A DNA stretch of 13,396 nt from positions 1 through 13,396 of the forward strand of contig CALCHC010000127.1 in assembly GCA_937901335.1 (NCBI GenBank), given 5' to 3'. This stretch comes from an uncultured Phascolarctobacterium sp. (GTDB taxonomy: Bacteria > Bacillota > Negativicutes > Acidaminococcales > Acidaminococcaceae). The notes under the pieces were generated by a model. The model ran no database searches and was not told the DNA's origin. It saw nothing but the letters and a program-made list of their open reading frames with translations. The translations under genes and the position numbers were made by a program. Of this stretch, positions 6,088-13,231 are shown piece by piece; position 1 is the first letter of the stretch; each line of letters starts with the position of its first letter.

Positions 6088-6111
6088 GGACTTCCGATTA
6101 CTCGGAAGTCC
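6088..6111 (-). terminator. Terminator of the tRNA-Ile2/tRNA-Ala unit
   Basis: A perfect 10-bp stem (6088-6097 with 6102-6111), 4-nt loop, followed on the minus strand by TTTTAATT. It lies 13 bp past the CCA end of tRNA-Ala. It probably also ends readthrough from rpoD. Confidence 0.85.
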
Positions 6112-6123
6112 GTGTTGTTGATT

Positions 6124-6199
6124 TGGTGGAGACGAGCGGAATCGAACCGCTGACCCCCTGCTTGCAAGGCAGGTGCTCTCCCAGCTGAGCTACGCCCCC
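6124..6199 (-). tRNA. tRNA-Ala (anticodon TGC)
   Basis: A complete 76-nt cloverleaf with encoded CCA. The anticodon loop CTTGCAA gives TGC. The acceptor stem contains the G3-U70 wobble that identifies tRNA-Ala, and the discriminator is A73. Confidence 0.96.
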
Positions 6200-6248
6200 A
6201 AATTTCTGAAAGCCATTTGCTGATACCAGCAAAAATACGCCCCCAAAT
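6191..6248. repeat. Direct repeat of the tRNA-Ala 5' end with hairpin between
   Basis: A 13-base identity occurs at 6191-6203 (tRNA-Ala 5' end plus flank) and 6236-6248, 45 bp apart in the inter-tRNA spacer. Between them is a perfect 7-bp stem with a 4-nt loop (TTTGCTG/CAGCAAA). The second copy is not followed by tRNA sequence. Confidence 0.6.
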
Positions 6249-6264
6249 AGGTATTTAATTTTGT

Positions 6265-6339
6265 TGGTGGGCCCAGTAGGGTTCGAACCTACGACCAGCC
6301 GGTTATGAGCCGGCGGCTCTACCACTGAGCTATAGGCCC
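6265..6339 (-). tRNA. tRNA with CAT anticodon, probably tRNA-Ile2 (lysidine type)
   Basis: A complete 75-nt cloverleaf with encoded CCA and A73; the anticodon loop CTCATAA gives CAT. It is not the initiator, because 1-72 is a G-C pair. The anticodon arm GGCTCATAACC and the T-arm resemble Bacillus tRNA-Ile2, whose C34 is modified to lysidine to read AUA. Elongator tRNA-Met remains possible. Confidence 0.85.
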
Positions 6340-6362
6340 AAATTACTTCACCAACGAAATAG

Positions 6363-6391
6363 ATTGTACAATAAAATTACTTGCTTGTCAA
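6363..6391 (-). promoter_or_regulatory. Strong promoter of the tRNA unit
   Basis: A consensus -35 TTGACA (6386-6391), a 17-bp spacer and -10 TACAAT (6363-6368). The -35 ends only 3 bp after the rpoD stop codon. Start predicted near 6356. Confidence 0.85.
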
Positions 6392-6394
6392 TAC

Positions 6395-8023
6395 TTATTC
6401 TAAAAAGTCTTTCAAGCGTTTGCTACGGCTCGGATGACGCAGTTTGCGCAAAGCCTTAGCTTCAATTTGACGAATACGTTCACGAGTAACGCCAAAGTGT
6501 TGACCAACTTCTTCCAAAGTACGGGAACGACCATCTTCCAAACCGAAGCGCAGTTCCAGAACTTTCTTTTCGCGCAAGGTCAAAGTTTCGAGAACTTCAT
6601 CCAATTGTTCGCGCAACAAAGTGAAGGAAGCAGCGTCTGCCGGAGCAGGTGCATCGTGGTCTTCGATGAAGTCGCCAAGGTGGGAATCTTCTTCTTCACC
6701 AATCGGAGTTTCTAAAGAAACAGGCTCTTGAGCAATCTTCATGATTTCGCGTACGCGTTCAACGGTGGTATCCATTTCTTTTGCAATTTCTTCAGGTTGC
6801 GGTTCGCGACCGAGCTCTTGCAATAATTGACGAGATACTCTGATAAGTTTATTAATGGTTTCAACCATATGTACAGGAATACGAATGGTACGAGCTTGAT
6901 CCGCAATAGCACGGGTAATCGCTTGGCGAATCCACCATGTAGCATAAGTACTGAATTTGAAACCTTTATTATAGTCAAATTTTTCTACAGCTTTAATCAA
7001 GCCAAGGTTGCCTTCTTGAATCAAATCAAGGAACAGCATACCGCGACCAACGTAACGTTTCGCAATGGAAACTACCAAACGCAAGTTAGCTTCGGACAAG
7101 CATTTCTTAGCGTCATCACCTTGAGCTTTTACAGCTTTCAAAAGTTTTTGATAGTCTTCGGACAAGTCCATGTATTTTTCTGCAATGTTGAAATCTTGCT
7201 CACGACCATCAGCCAAACGAGCTTTAACTTCTTCCAACAAAGCATTCAGCGGGTACAAAGAATGTACTTCTTTATCGCTAGTAGGACGTTCGATCATCAG
7301 CTTGTCGCAGTCAGCAACGTAGCAGCGTTGATCAAGCATCAAACGTTGCAAATGCAAGCGTTCGTCTCTGGTAAATTCAAAAATCAAATCAAGATATTCT
7401 TCAACAGAATAAGCATTGCCTTCTTCATGTCTGTCACGAATTTTCTTCAAAGCTTTATGTACAGAACGAGAATCAGTCATTTGCCATTCTTCTTGCAAAT
7501 AGCCGGAGATTTTTTCAAGTAAAGCTGCAGTGTCATCGGTACCGCTGAAGATAGGTGCTTCCAAAGCAATCATTTTGCCACGGAGCAAGCGGTCAGCTTG
7601 TTTACCTTTATCCATACGTTTTGCAAGTTTGATTTCGTCCTCACCAATCAAGAGAGGTACGCGACCAATTTCTTTCAAATACATACGTACAGGGTCATCA
7701 ATGCTGATGCCTTCCGGTACGGAAAGATTTGCCAGTTCAGCTTCGTTGATTTCTTCAATTTCGTCGTTGTCGTCTACAGCATCGTCAACAACGGGCAAAA
7801 CATCATCAACATCAACATCACCGATAACAGTGTCATCAACAATTTCAATACCCTGAGCAGCTACATACTCATACAACGCTTCGATACCTTCAGGAGTAAT
7901 ATCGTGTGCGCTTTTAGTTGCATCGTTAATTTCTTGATAAGTGAGAACACCATTATTGGCTTTGCCTTTTTTAATAAGCTCATCCAGTTGCTCTCTAGTA
8001 AAGGTGCCTGCATTATTTTCCAT
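6395..8023 (-). CDS. rpoD: RNA polymerase primary sigma factor RpoD/SigA
   Basis: Housekeeping sigma factor that directs RNA polymerase to -35/-10 promoters. Residues counted from the ATG at 8023 (542 aa): region 1.1-like helices with GVLTYQEIND (about 25-34), an acidic linker (60-95), region 1.2 DDPVRMYLKEIGRVPLL (109-125), region 2 from NLRLVVSIAKRYVGRGM through the -10-reading WWIRQAI (about 313-370), region 3, and region 4 with the TREKK-like LTLREKK and the helix-turn-helix VTRERIRQIEAKALRKL (512-528), ending RSKRLKDFLE. About 165 residues lie between regions 1.2 and 2.1, where Bacillus SigA has almost none. Start: AAGGAGG sits 7 nt before the ATG at 8023; an upstream in-frame ATG at 8077 overlaps dnaG and has a weaker AAAGGA. 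The gene follows dnaG by 31 bp and shares its transcript; no terminator follows. Confidence 0.96.
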   Translation of the reverse strand: MENNAGTFTREQLDELIKKGKANNGVLTYQEINDATKSAHDITPEGIEALYEYVAAQGIEIVDDTVIGDVDVDDVLPVVDDAVDDNDEIEEINEAELANLSVPEGISIDDPVRMYLKEIGRVPLLIGEDEIKLAKRMDKGKQADRLLRGKMIALEAPIFSGTDDTAALLEKISGYLQEEWQMTDSRSVHKALKKIRDRHEEGNAYSVEEYLDLIFEFTRDERLHLQRLMLDQRCYVADCDKLMIERPTSDKEVHSLYPLNALLEEVKARLADGREQDFNIAEKYMDLSEDYQKLLKAVKAQGDDAKKCLSEANLRLVVSIAKRYVGRGMLFLDLIQEGNLGLIKAVEKFDYNKGFKFSTYATWWIRQAITRAIADQARTIRIPVHMVETINKLIRVSRQLLQELGREPQPEEIAKEMDTTVERVREIMKIAQEPVSLETPIGEEEDSHLGDFIEDHDAPAPADAASFTLLREQLDEVLETLTLREKKVLELRFGLEDGRSRTLEEVGQHFGVTRERIRQIEAKALRKLRHPSRSKRLKDFLE

Positions 8024-8054
8024 GGTGCCCCCTCCTTCCATCTTCTTTTTTGCA

Positions 8055-9830
8055 TCAGTAGAGTTCTTTGATTTCATTCTTTATCCTTTGGCTTTCCATA
8101 AGTTCACTCATAAAACGCTCATCACCGGAGCGCTCAAATTCATCGGCTAAAAGTCGGTGCTTTTCGTACTCTTTTTCCAAAAAGCCTTTTTTCATCTGTC
8201 TAAGACAATCTTCAACGATTTTTTCGCAATCGTTTTCAGGTACGTTCTTCGACAGTATGCCTGCTAAAATTGATGAAGCTTCTTCGCCTAAAAGTCCCAT
8301 CAGCTGATGTACCTCTACAGCTTGCTCACCTTCATTAGCGATAACGCAGTCAAAAATCTTTCTGCGTGCTTCATGAACAAAACCCACTTCTTCAATAACA
8401 TCTTGGCATCCTAACGCCAGTCTTGGGTGTTCTATAAGCACAGCTAAAAGCATTTCTTCTGCCTGCTGTTCAGCAGTATATGTGGACTTCACTGTAGGCT
8501 GCTGCACTACGCTGCTCGCCTGAACTCCACTTTTTTTAGCTACCTTGCGATATTCCGCAGCAATAAGTCCCTCGTCAATCGTTAGACGCTGTGCAAGCCT
8601 GCGAATATGCTCTGCAGCTTCAATTTCATTTTTACATTCTAACAGGAATGGTATTATTTTCGACACAGCTTCCACTTTTCCTGCTAAATTTGTAACATTA
8701 TTTTGCAAAATAGTTTCTTCAACTTGATAATCTATGCCATCAAGCCCTTGCTTGATAACTTCAAGGAAAGCTTCCTTACCATGTTGACGAATAAATTCAT
8801 CTGGATCCTTGCCATCAGGCACCCCTGCAACGCGCACCTTTAAGCCTGCAGCACGAGCGATACTCACCGCCCGCACAGAAGCATTACGCCCTGCGTTGTC
8901 ACTGTCATAGCAAAAGACAACTTCATCCGCCATGCGCTTCAAAAGTCTAGCCTGTTCTGCAGCGAAGGCAGTACCCATAGAAGCTACTGCGTTCTTTACG
9001 CCTGCAGCGTGCAAACTAATTGCATCCATATGACCTTCTACAACTATTGCTTGACGAGTTTTGCGAATCTCATTGACCGCAATATCTAAACCAAAAAGCA
9101 AGTATCTTTTAATGAAGAATTCCGTTTCACCGGTATTCATATACTTGGGCATACCATCGCCTAAGATGCGCCCTGTAAAACCTACAATTCTTCCACGAGG
9201 GTCTTTGATAGGAATCATCACCCTACCGCGGAACTTATCGTAAGCTCCACCATTTTTACCAGGTACTGCAAGACCTGCCTGCATTAGCATTTCCCCATTG
9301 TACCCACGCTTTCCCAAGGCATTCATCAAACCATTAAAGCTGTTGATGGCAAAGCCCATGGAAAAGTCTTCTATAATATCATCCGTAATACCACGGTTGT
9401 GTAAATAATCTAAAGCAGCTTTACCATAAGGAGTCTTAGTTAAGCAAGCTTGATAAAACTTCGCCGCCAATTCATTGGTAGCAATAACTTGCTTTGCCTT
9501 TTGCTCACGAGCAATCTCCTGTGCAGTCTTTTGACGTTCAGGAATGGGAATACCATACTTATTAGCCAAAAACTTCACAGCATCCATAAAACCACAGTTT
9601 TCACTCTTCATAATGAATTTGAAAACATCACCGGTTTCGTGACACCCAAAGCAATAAAAGAAACCCTTTTCTTCATCTACGGTAAAGGAAGGTGTTTTTT
9701 CTCCATGAAAAGGACAGCAGCCCCAATGCTTCCTGCCCTTCTTCTTGAGCGCCACATAACCGGAGACTACTTCCACAATATTCGCGTGATTGCGGACCTG
9801 CTCCTTAAAATCATTTACTTCGACGCTCAT
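8055..9830 (-). CDS. dnaG: DNA primase DnaG
   Basis: Synthesises RNA primers for lagging-strand replication together with the replicative helicase. It has 591 aa, normal length. The N-terminal CHC2 zinc ribbon has C39, H42, C60 and C63 (CPFH and CFGC). The catalytic core follows, with the RNA-polymerase basic domain FRGRVMIPI (200-208) and a TOPRIM fold: EGHMD (265-269), DSDNAG (309-314) and DGKDPDE (339-345) carry the metal-binding acidic residues. The last ~150 residues are the less conserved helicase-binding domain. The ATG at 9830 has AGGAG 7 nt upstream. The 158-bp spacer to the upstream PPDK-regulator gene contains that gene's terminator and AT-rich DNA, so dnaG probably starts its own transcript, but I see no convincing -35. 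dnaG-rpoD is the classic replication/transcription operon. Confidence 0.97.
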   Translation of the reverse strand: MSVEVNDFKEQVRNHANIVEVVSGYVALKKKGRKHWGCCPFHGEKTPSFTVDEEKGFFYCFGCHETGDVFKFIMKSENCGFMDAVKFLANKYGIPIPERQKTAQEIAREQKAKQVIATNELAAKFYQACLTKTPYGKAALDYLHNRGITDDIIEDFSMGFAINSFNGLMNALGKRGYNGEMLMQAGLAVPGKNGGAYDKFRGRVMIPIKDPRGRIVGFTGRILGDGMPKYMNTGETEFFIKRYLLFGLDIAVNEIRKTRQAIVVEGHMDAISLHAAGVKNAVASMGTAFAAEQARLLKRMADEVVFCYDSDNAGRNASVRAVSIARAAGLKVRVAGVPDGKDPDEFIRQHGKEAFLEVIKQGLDGIDYQVEETILQNNVTNLAGKVEAVSKIIPFLLECKNEIEAAEHIRRLAQRLTIDEGLIAAEYRKVAKKSGVQASSVVQQPTVKSTYTAEQQAEEMLLAVLIEHPRLALGCQDVIEEVGFVHEARRKIFDCVIANEGEQAVEVHQLMGLLGEEASSILAGILSKNVPENDCEKIVEDCLRQMKKGFLEKEYEKHRLLADEFERSGDERFMSELMESQRIKNEIKELY

Positions 9831-9949
9831 AAAAACACTCCTAGCCTAATTCTTACCTTATTTTATATTCCCTATTTAGTGCAAAAATCCTCTTTTTTCA
9901 CGAAAACTTCTTATTCCTGTGACCGAAAAAGTTGCTTCAAAATAAAATA

Positions 9950-9972
9950 GGACTGTCCATAATGGACAGTCC
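9950..9972 (-). terminator. Terminator of the ccpN-PPDK regulator operon
   Basis: A 10-bp perfect stem (9950-9959 with 9963-9972), 3-nt loop, followed on the minus strand by TATTTTATTTTG; 16 bp past the stop codon. Confidence 0.85.
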
Positions 9973-9988
9973 ATAATTTTACCAATGA

Positions 9989-10813
9989 TTATTCGCCGTA
10001 TTTTTCTTGGTTTTTCTTAACGTATTCAAGAATAATGCCTGCAGTTTCTTCGATTGCACGGTTGGAAACGTTGATAATGGGGCAATGGATACGACGCATA
10101 ATGCCTTTTGCGTATTCCAGCTCTTCGCCGATACGTTTCATATCTGCGTAAACAGCGCTGTCGGAAAGGCCCATAGTTTTCAAACGTTCAGAACGAATTT
10201 CGTTGAGCTTAAAGGGATCAATCAAAAGACCAACTACTTTGTGAGGAGGAACCTTGAATAATTCTTCAGGGGGAGCAAGTTCCGGAACCAAGGGAACGTT
10301 AGCAACTTTAATACGTTTATGAGCAAGGTACATAGAAAGCGGAGTCTTAGAAGTACGGGATACACCAATGATTACCACGTCAGCTTTCAAGAGACCCATG
10401 GGGTTCTTACCATCGTCGTATTTAACTGCAAATTCTACAGCTTCCACGCGTTTAAAGTATTCGTGGTCAAGAGAGTGAATCAAACCAGCTTGGTTCTTAG
10501 GCAACATGCCAGTAGCTTTTTCTACAGATTTAATCATAGGACCAAGCACGTCAACAACTTGAACATCCATGGCCAACGCTTTATCTGCAATATGGTCACG
10601 CAGTTCAGGGGAAACGATGGTGTGGCAGATAACAGCTTTATGTTGAGCTGCTTCTGCAATAATTTTATCAATTTGCTCTTTATCCTTAACATAAGGAATG
10701 CGAGTAACGTCAAATTTTTCTTCACTAAATTGGCTAACGGTAGCCTTTACTACAGATTCAGCAGTTTCGCCGATAGAGTCGGAAACCGCGTAAATAATCG
10801 GATTAGATTTCAC
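9989..10813 (-). CDS. yqfL: Pyruvate, phosphate dikinase regulatory protein (kinase/phosphorylase, DUF299)
   Basis: Bifunctional enzyme that switches pyruvate, phosphate dikinase (or PEP synthase) off by ADP-dependent threonine phosphorylation and on by Pi-dependent dephosphorylation, controlling pyruvate-to-PEP conversion in the cytoplasm. It has 274 aa, the usual family length. Visible features: the N-terminal family signature AVSDSIGETAE (9-19), the DHEYFKR block (116-122), the P-loop-like GVSRTSKTP (150-158) and the C-terminal INVSNRAIEETA (247-258). Its GTG start at 10813 overlaps the end of ccpN by 11 bp, with the AGGAGG Shine-Dalgarno inside the ccpN codons, so the two are translationally coupled. 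The pairing matches Bacillus yqzB-yqfL. The start is GTG rather than ATG, with a rather long 11-nt spacer. Confidence 0.95.
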   Translation of the reverse strand: MKSNPIIYAVSDSIGETAESVVKATVSQFSEEKFDVTRIPYVKDKEQIDKIIAEAAQHKAVICHTIVSPELRDHIADKALAMDVQVVDVLGPMIKSVEKATGMLPKNQAGLIHSLDHEYFKRVEAVEFAVKYDDGKNPMGLLKADVVIIGVSRTSKTPLSMYLAHKRIKVANVPLVPELAPPEELFKVPPHKVVGLLIDPFKLNEIRSERLKTMGLSDSAVYADMKRIGEELEYAKGIMRRIHCPIINVSNRAIEETAGIILEYVKKNQEKYGE

Positions 10814-11468
10814 TGTTATAATGCCCTCCTTTACCTTCTGCCAAATCTACCAGCAGACGTGTAAAATTAGTTTTAGTAATACGACCAACTACCTCGTAGC
10901 TACGTTTGCCAACGTTAACGGCACGAACTACAGGTAAGCTATCAATTTCATTATCAATAACCTTACGCGCAGCAGAAGCTACAGACTCATCTTCATTGAC
11001 TACAACAATCTTAGATAACGGAGTCATAACCATTACTACGGGTAAGCTGTGTAAATCTGCGTTATTAATTGCTGCCTTGAGCAAATCCTTACGAGATACT
11101 ACACCGGATAACAGTCCCGATTCATCCAAGATGAAAACAGAACCAACATCTTCCAAAAACATAGTTACTATTGCTTCATAGGCACTTTTGTCCTGACCAA
11201 TAGCAATGGGTACAGATTGCAAATCCTTTACGCAGATATTGGAAATTTCTTCCATAAGCATACCTATAGTATTTTTACCTGTATAGTAGTAACCAACTTT
11301 CGGGCGTGCGTCTAAGATACCACCCATAATTAAAATAGCTAAGTCGCTACGCAAAGCGGCTCTTGTAACATTTAAGCGCTCTGCAATATGTTCACCGGTG
11401 ATGGGGCCTTCCAAGCGCACAATCTCAGCAATACGTTTTTGCCTGTTGCTTAAAGCTATGATGCTCAC
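10803..11468 (-). CDS. ccpN: CcpN-type transcriptional regulator (HTH + two CBS domains)
   Basis: Repressor of the CcpN/YqzB family, which in Bacillus represses gluconeogenic genes (gapB, pckA) during glycolytic growth and senses adenine nucleotides through CBS domains. 221 aa. The N-terminal winged helix-turn-helix spans residues 5-62 (GEHIAERLNVTRAALRSDL recognition region, then ARPKVGYYYTG). CBS domain 1 is about 78-135 (IVTMFLEDVGSVFILDE.G..SGVVSRKDLL). CBS domain 2 is about 145-210 (VMTPLSKIVVVNEDESV, EIDSLPVV, VVGRITKTNF). The GTG at 11468 fits the expected N-terminus, but its AAAGGG lies only 1 nt away, an unusually close spacing. It is co-transcribed with the PPDK regulator, so both act on the PEP/pyruvate node. 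Confidence 0.93.
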   Translation of the reverse strand: MSIIALSNRQKRIAEIVRLEGPITGEHIAERLNVTRAALRSDLAILIMGGILDARPKVGYYYTGKNTIGMLMEEISNICVKDLQSVPIAIGQDKSAYEAIVTMFLEDVGSVFILDESGLLSGVVSRKDLLKAAINNADLHSLPVVMVMTPLSKIVVVNEDESVASAARKVIDNEIDSLPVVRAVNVGKRSYEVVGRITKTNFTRLLVDLAEGKGGHYNSEI

Positions 11469-11492
11469 ACCCTTTCTAGTAATTTCAAATAT

Positions 11493-11521
11493 AGTGTATA
11501 CTACTTGAACACTTTTTTCAA
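11493..11521 (-). promoter_or_regulatory. Possible ccpN promoter with overlapping palindrome
   Basis: -35 TTGAAA (11516-11521), 17-bp spacer, weak -10 TACACT (11493-11498). A GTATAC palindrome (11496-11501) overlaps the -10 and could be an operator. Confidence 0.4.
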
Positions 11522-11555
11522 CATCGCGTCATAAATATTTTACAACTTCCCATAA

Positions 11556-11584
11556 TTGATGCAATCGTGAAAGAATGTTATAAT
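11556..11584 (+). promoter_or_regulatory. Promoter of the lipoprotein gene
   Basis: -35 TTGATG (11556-11561), 17-bp spacer and perfect -10 TATAAT (11579-11584) with an extended TGT element. It is divergent from the ccpN promoter about 35 bp away. Confidence 0.75.
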
Positions 11585-11624
11585 TTATATAGGAATTATT
11601 CTAAATCCGAAAGGAGCAATATTT

Positions 11625-12281
11625 ATGAAGAAGATTGTTAATATTATTATGAGCTTTGTATTTTTGCTGGCAATCTGCGCAGTAAGCGGTTGCGGTCTTG
11701 ATGACAAGAACATCTCCCTGAAACCGGTAGAATGGTCTCGCAGCGCAAAAATCTTAGGTTTAAAAATTACCTCTGATAACTTTGGCGTACTTGTTTCCAA
11801 CAATGGTGATTCCACCGTACAAGTAACCTTTAAAGCAGATTGCTATGGCAAGGAAGACTTCTGGTTGGAAGCTATGGAAAACAACACCATTACTGCTCTT
11901 GGTGCTAAACAAAGCGTTTACGTTCCCATGAACCCCACCAAGAAAGAAACCGAAAAAATTAAATACACCCTCGTTAAACAAGAACGTTCTAAATTTGATG
12001 TACTGGTTCCCGGTATTGGCGAAGACAATAAATCCGGCGTAGTTTACGACTTGGATTACAAACGTGAAGTTGCTGCCATCACCAACAGCACCGGCAAAGA
12101 TTTGAACTGCACCGCTCAAGTAGTGTACTACGATGAAGCTGGCGAAATTATCTACGCAAGAAGCCTCTTTGCAGTAGGCGTTCCTGCTAACGAAAAAGTT
12201 GCTGCTAAATTCGATATGGGCAGAGTTCCCAAAGAATATGCTAAAATGGATATCTTGGCAGCAGCGGCTTATAAAAAATAA
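11625..12281 (+). CDS. Putative lipoprotein of unknown function, two beta-rich domains
   Basis: I do not recognise a named family. It has 218 aa. The N-terminus is a lipoprotein signal peptide: KK, a hydrophobic stretch (4-20) and lipobox VSGC with the acylated Cys at 23, followed by GLDD; the Asp residues do not directly follow the Cys. The mature part looks like two similar beta-sandwich modules. The first (about 50-105) has SNNGDSTVQVTFKADCYG and the second (about 130-205) has TNSTGKDLNCTAQVVYYDEAGEII. This resembles the FxLYD-type pattern of extracytoplasmic proteins (inference). The ATG at 11625 has AAAGGAG 8 nt upstream. It is a single gene with a strong promoter and strong terminator, divergent from ccpN, so its neighbours give no functional hint. 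Base composition matches the core genes. Confidence 0.85.
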   Translation: MKKIVNIIMSFVFLLAICAVSGCGLDDKNISLKPVEWSRSAKILGLKITSDNFGVLVSNNGDSTVQVTFKADCYGKEDFWLEAMENNTITALGAKQSVYVPMNPTKKETEKIKYTLVKQERSKFDVLVPGIGEDNKSGVVYDLDYKREVAAITNSTGKDLNCTAQVVYYDEAGEIIYARSLFAVGVPANEKVAAKFDMGRVPKEYAKMDILAAAAYKK

Positions 12282-12296
12282 GTTATAAAAATGACA

Positions 12297-12323
12297 AACA
12301 CCGTTCCGAAATGGAACGGTGTT
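12297..12323 (+). terminator. Terminator of the lipoprotein gene
   Basis: A perfect 11-bp stem (12297-12307 with 12313-12323) with loop GAAAT, running into TTTTTT on the + strand. It begins 15 bp after the stop codon. The A-rich left flank may also let it work for the converging higBA transcript. Confidence 0.9.
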
Positions 12324-12350
12324 TTTTGTTGTGACATAAAATTTAAATTT

Positions 12351-12704
12351 TTATCTTTCTAGAGGTACGATAGCAAGAGTTTTTCCCAATGGAGCTAATA
12401 TTTTAAGAACAGTATCCAACTGCGGACTTGTAATTCCCTTTTCCATTCGTGCGATAATAGGTTGTTTTACTCCACTAAGTTCCCCTAACCGCCTTTGGCT
12501 AATCCCTCTTTCCTGTCTAGCTTTTATGATTTCACCAATAAGAGACACTCTTAAATTACTTTCCATTATTTCTTCAGACGTTAATAAATTATCCAAAAGA
12601 GCAAGTGCATCACCACCAACAGCGTCATTTCCACGTTCTTGCAAATCATCAAAATTTTCTTTTGCTTGTAGTACAGCTTGTTCATAGTCTTTATTATCTT
12701 TCAT
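12351..12704 (-). CDS. higA: HigA-type antitoxin, XRE-family helix-turn-helix protein
   Basis: DNA-binding antitoxin of a type II toxin-antitoxin pair: it neutralises the toxin encoded just upstream and probably represses the shared promoter. 117 aa. The N-terminal half (1-50) is acidic and helical, likely the toxin-binding part in this arrangement. The Cro/C1 helix-turn-helix occupies 57-112, with ARQERGISQRRLGELSGV, then QPIIARMEKG, then SPQLDTVLKILAPLGKTL. The ATG at 12704 has AAAGGAG 8 nt upstream and overlaps the toxin gene's end by 11 bp, giving coupled translation. Toxin-first order is the HigBA hallmark. Composition is more AT-rich than the core genes, in keeping with a mobile module. 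Confidence 0.9.
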   Translation of the reverse strand: MKDNKDYEQAVLQAKENFDDLQERGNDAVGGDALALLDNLLTSEEIMESNLRVSLIGEIIKARQERGISQRRLGELSGVKQPIIARMEKGITSPQLDTVLKILAPLGKTLAIVPLER

Positions 12705-13059
12705 GGTTCTTGCTCCTTTCTAACAAGTCTTTCCAATTCTTCATTGCTTTATCAATCTCACGTTGCGGTGTTTTCTGTGTTTGTTTCATAAAATGATGAA
12801 GCAGAATAAATCTTTCTCCATCCCACGCAGCAAACAATATTCTATCTCTTAATGGTCTAAGTTCCCAAATATCACTATAAAGATGCTTTATATAAGGCTC
12901 ACCGCATCTCGTACCATACTCACTAAGAACTTTAATATAATCTCTAATTTTGTTGAGCTTAATACGACTATTCTTATCTTTCTTTCTCGCAAGTTCTAAA
13001 ATATACTCTTCTACAGGAGCATTACCGTTCTTATCTTTATAAAAACGTACTTGATACAA
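12694..13059 (-). CDS. higB: HigB-type toxin, RelE/ParE superfamily (Gp49-like)
   Basis: Probable ribosome-dependent mRNA interferase of the RelE/ParE fold. 121 aa. Family features: an N-terminal YQVRFYKDKNGNAPVEEYI strand-helix (2-20), a helical middle, and the conserved C-terminal block IWELRPLRDRILFAAWDGE (64-82), then LLHHFMKQTQKTP (86-98). The basic residues here (R68, R71, K92, K96) are the candidates for RNA contact. The start is TTG at 13059, with AAAGGGG 8 nt upstream; no ATG lies near. It is first in the operon, overlapping higA by 11 bp. A weak TTG start for the toxin beside an ATG start for the antitoxin would favour antitoxin excess. Confidence 0.9.
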   Translation of the reverse strand: MYQVRFYKDKNGNAPVEEYILELARKKDKNSRIKLNKIRDYIKVLSEYGTRCGEPYIKHLYSDIWELRPLRDRILFAAWDGERFILLHHFMKQTQKTPQREIDKAMKNWKDLLERSKNHER

Positions 13060-13082
13060 AAGGAAGTCCCCTTTCTAAAATT

Positions 13083-13120
13083 ATTATACTTAAAAGTTAT
13101 CAAAACAGTCAATAACTTTT
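13083..13120 (-). promoter_or_regulatory. higBA promoter with palindromic operator
   Basis: -35 TTGACT (13107-13112), 18-bp spacer and -10 TATAAT (13083-13088). Perfect 9-bp inverted arms at 13092-13100 and 13112-13120 are centred about 20 bp apart, covering the spacer and the -35. This suits autorepression by HigA or the HigBA complex. Confidence 0.75.
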
Positions 13121-13130
13121 ATGTACATAA
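13119..13130. promoter_or_regulatory. 12-bp perfect palindrome upstream of higBA
   Basis: TTATGTACATAA is a perfect palindrome just upstream of the higBA -35 and abuts the outer operator arm. It may be a second binding site. Confidence 0.3.
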
Positions 13131-13231
13131 TTAGAATTCAACAAGAAACAAAGAACTCCCGTTTTTATTTTGCTATGTTGTGAAATCCAGGTGAATTTTA
13201 AAAACAACGACTTTCTTGCAAAAACAAAAAA

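Noticed and set aside
6098..6325. 75-codon minus-strand open frame
   Set aside because: It runs through both tRNA genes and the tRNA terminator.
6827..7522. 231-codon + strand open frame opposite rpoD
   Set aside because: It is antisense to the conserved sigma regions, with no plausible protein features.
8024..8077. 18-codon N-terminal extension of rpoD overlapping dnaG
   Set aside because: The AAGGAGG before the ATG at 8023 is much stronger; the extension is not excluded but is less likely.
9831..9949. Possible dnaG promoter in the AT-rich spacer
   Set aside because: TATAAA/TAAAAT-like -10 boxes exist near 9860, but no acceptable -35 is at the right distance; not strong enough to list.
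13131..13230. Spacer between the higBA promoter and the tRNA terminator
   Set aside because: I see no open frame, repeat array or RNA structure there.
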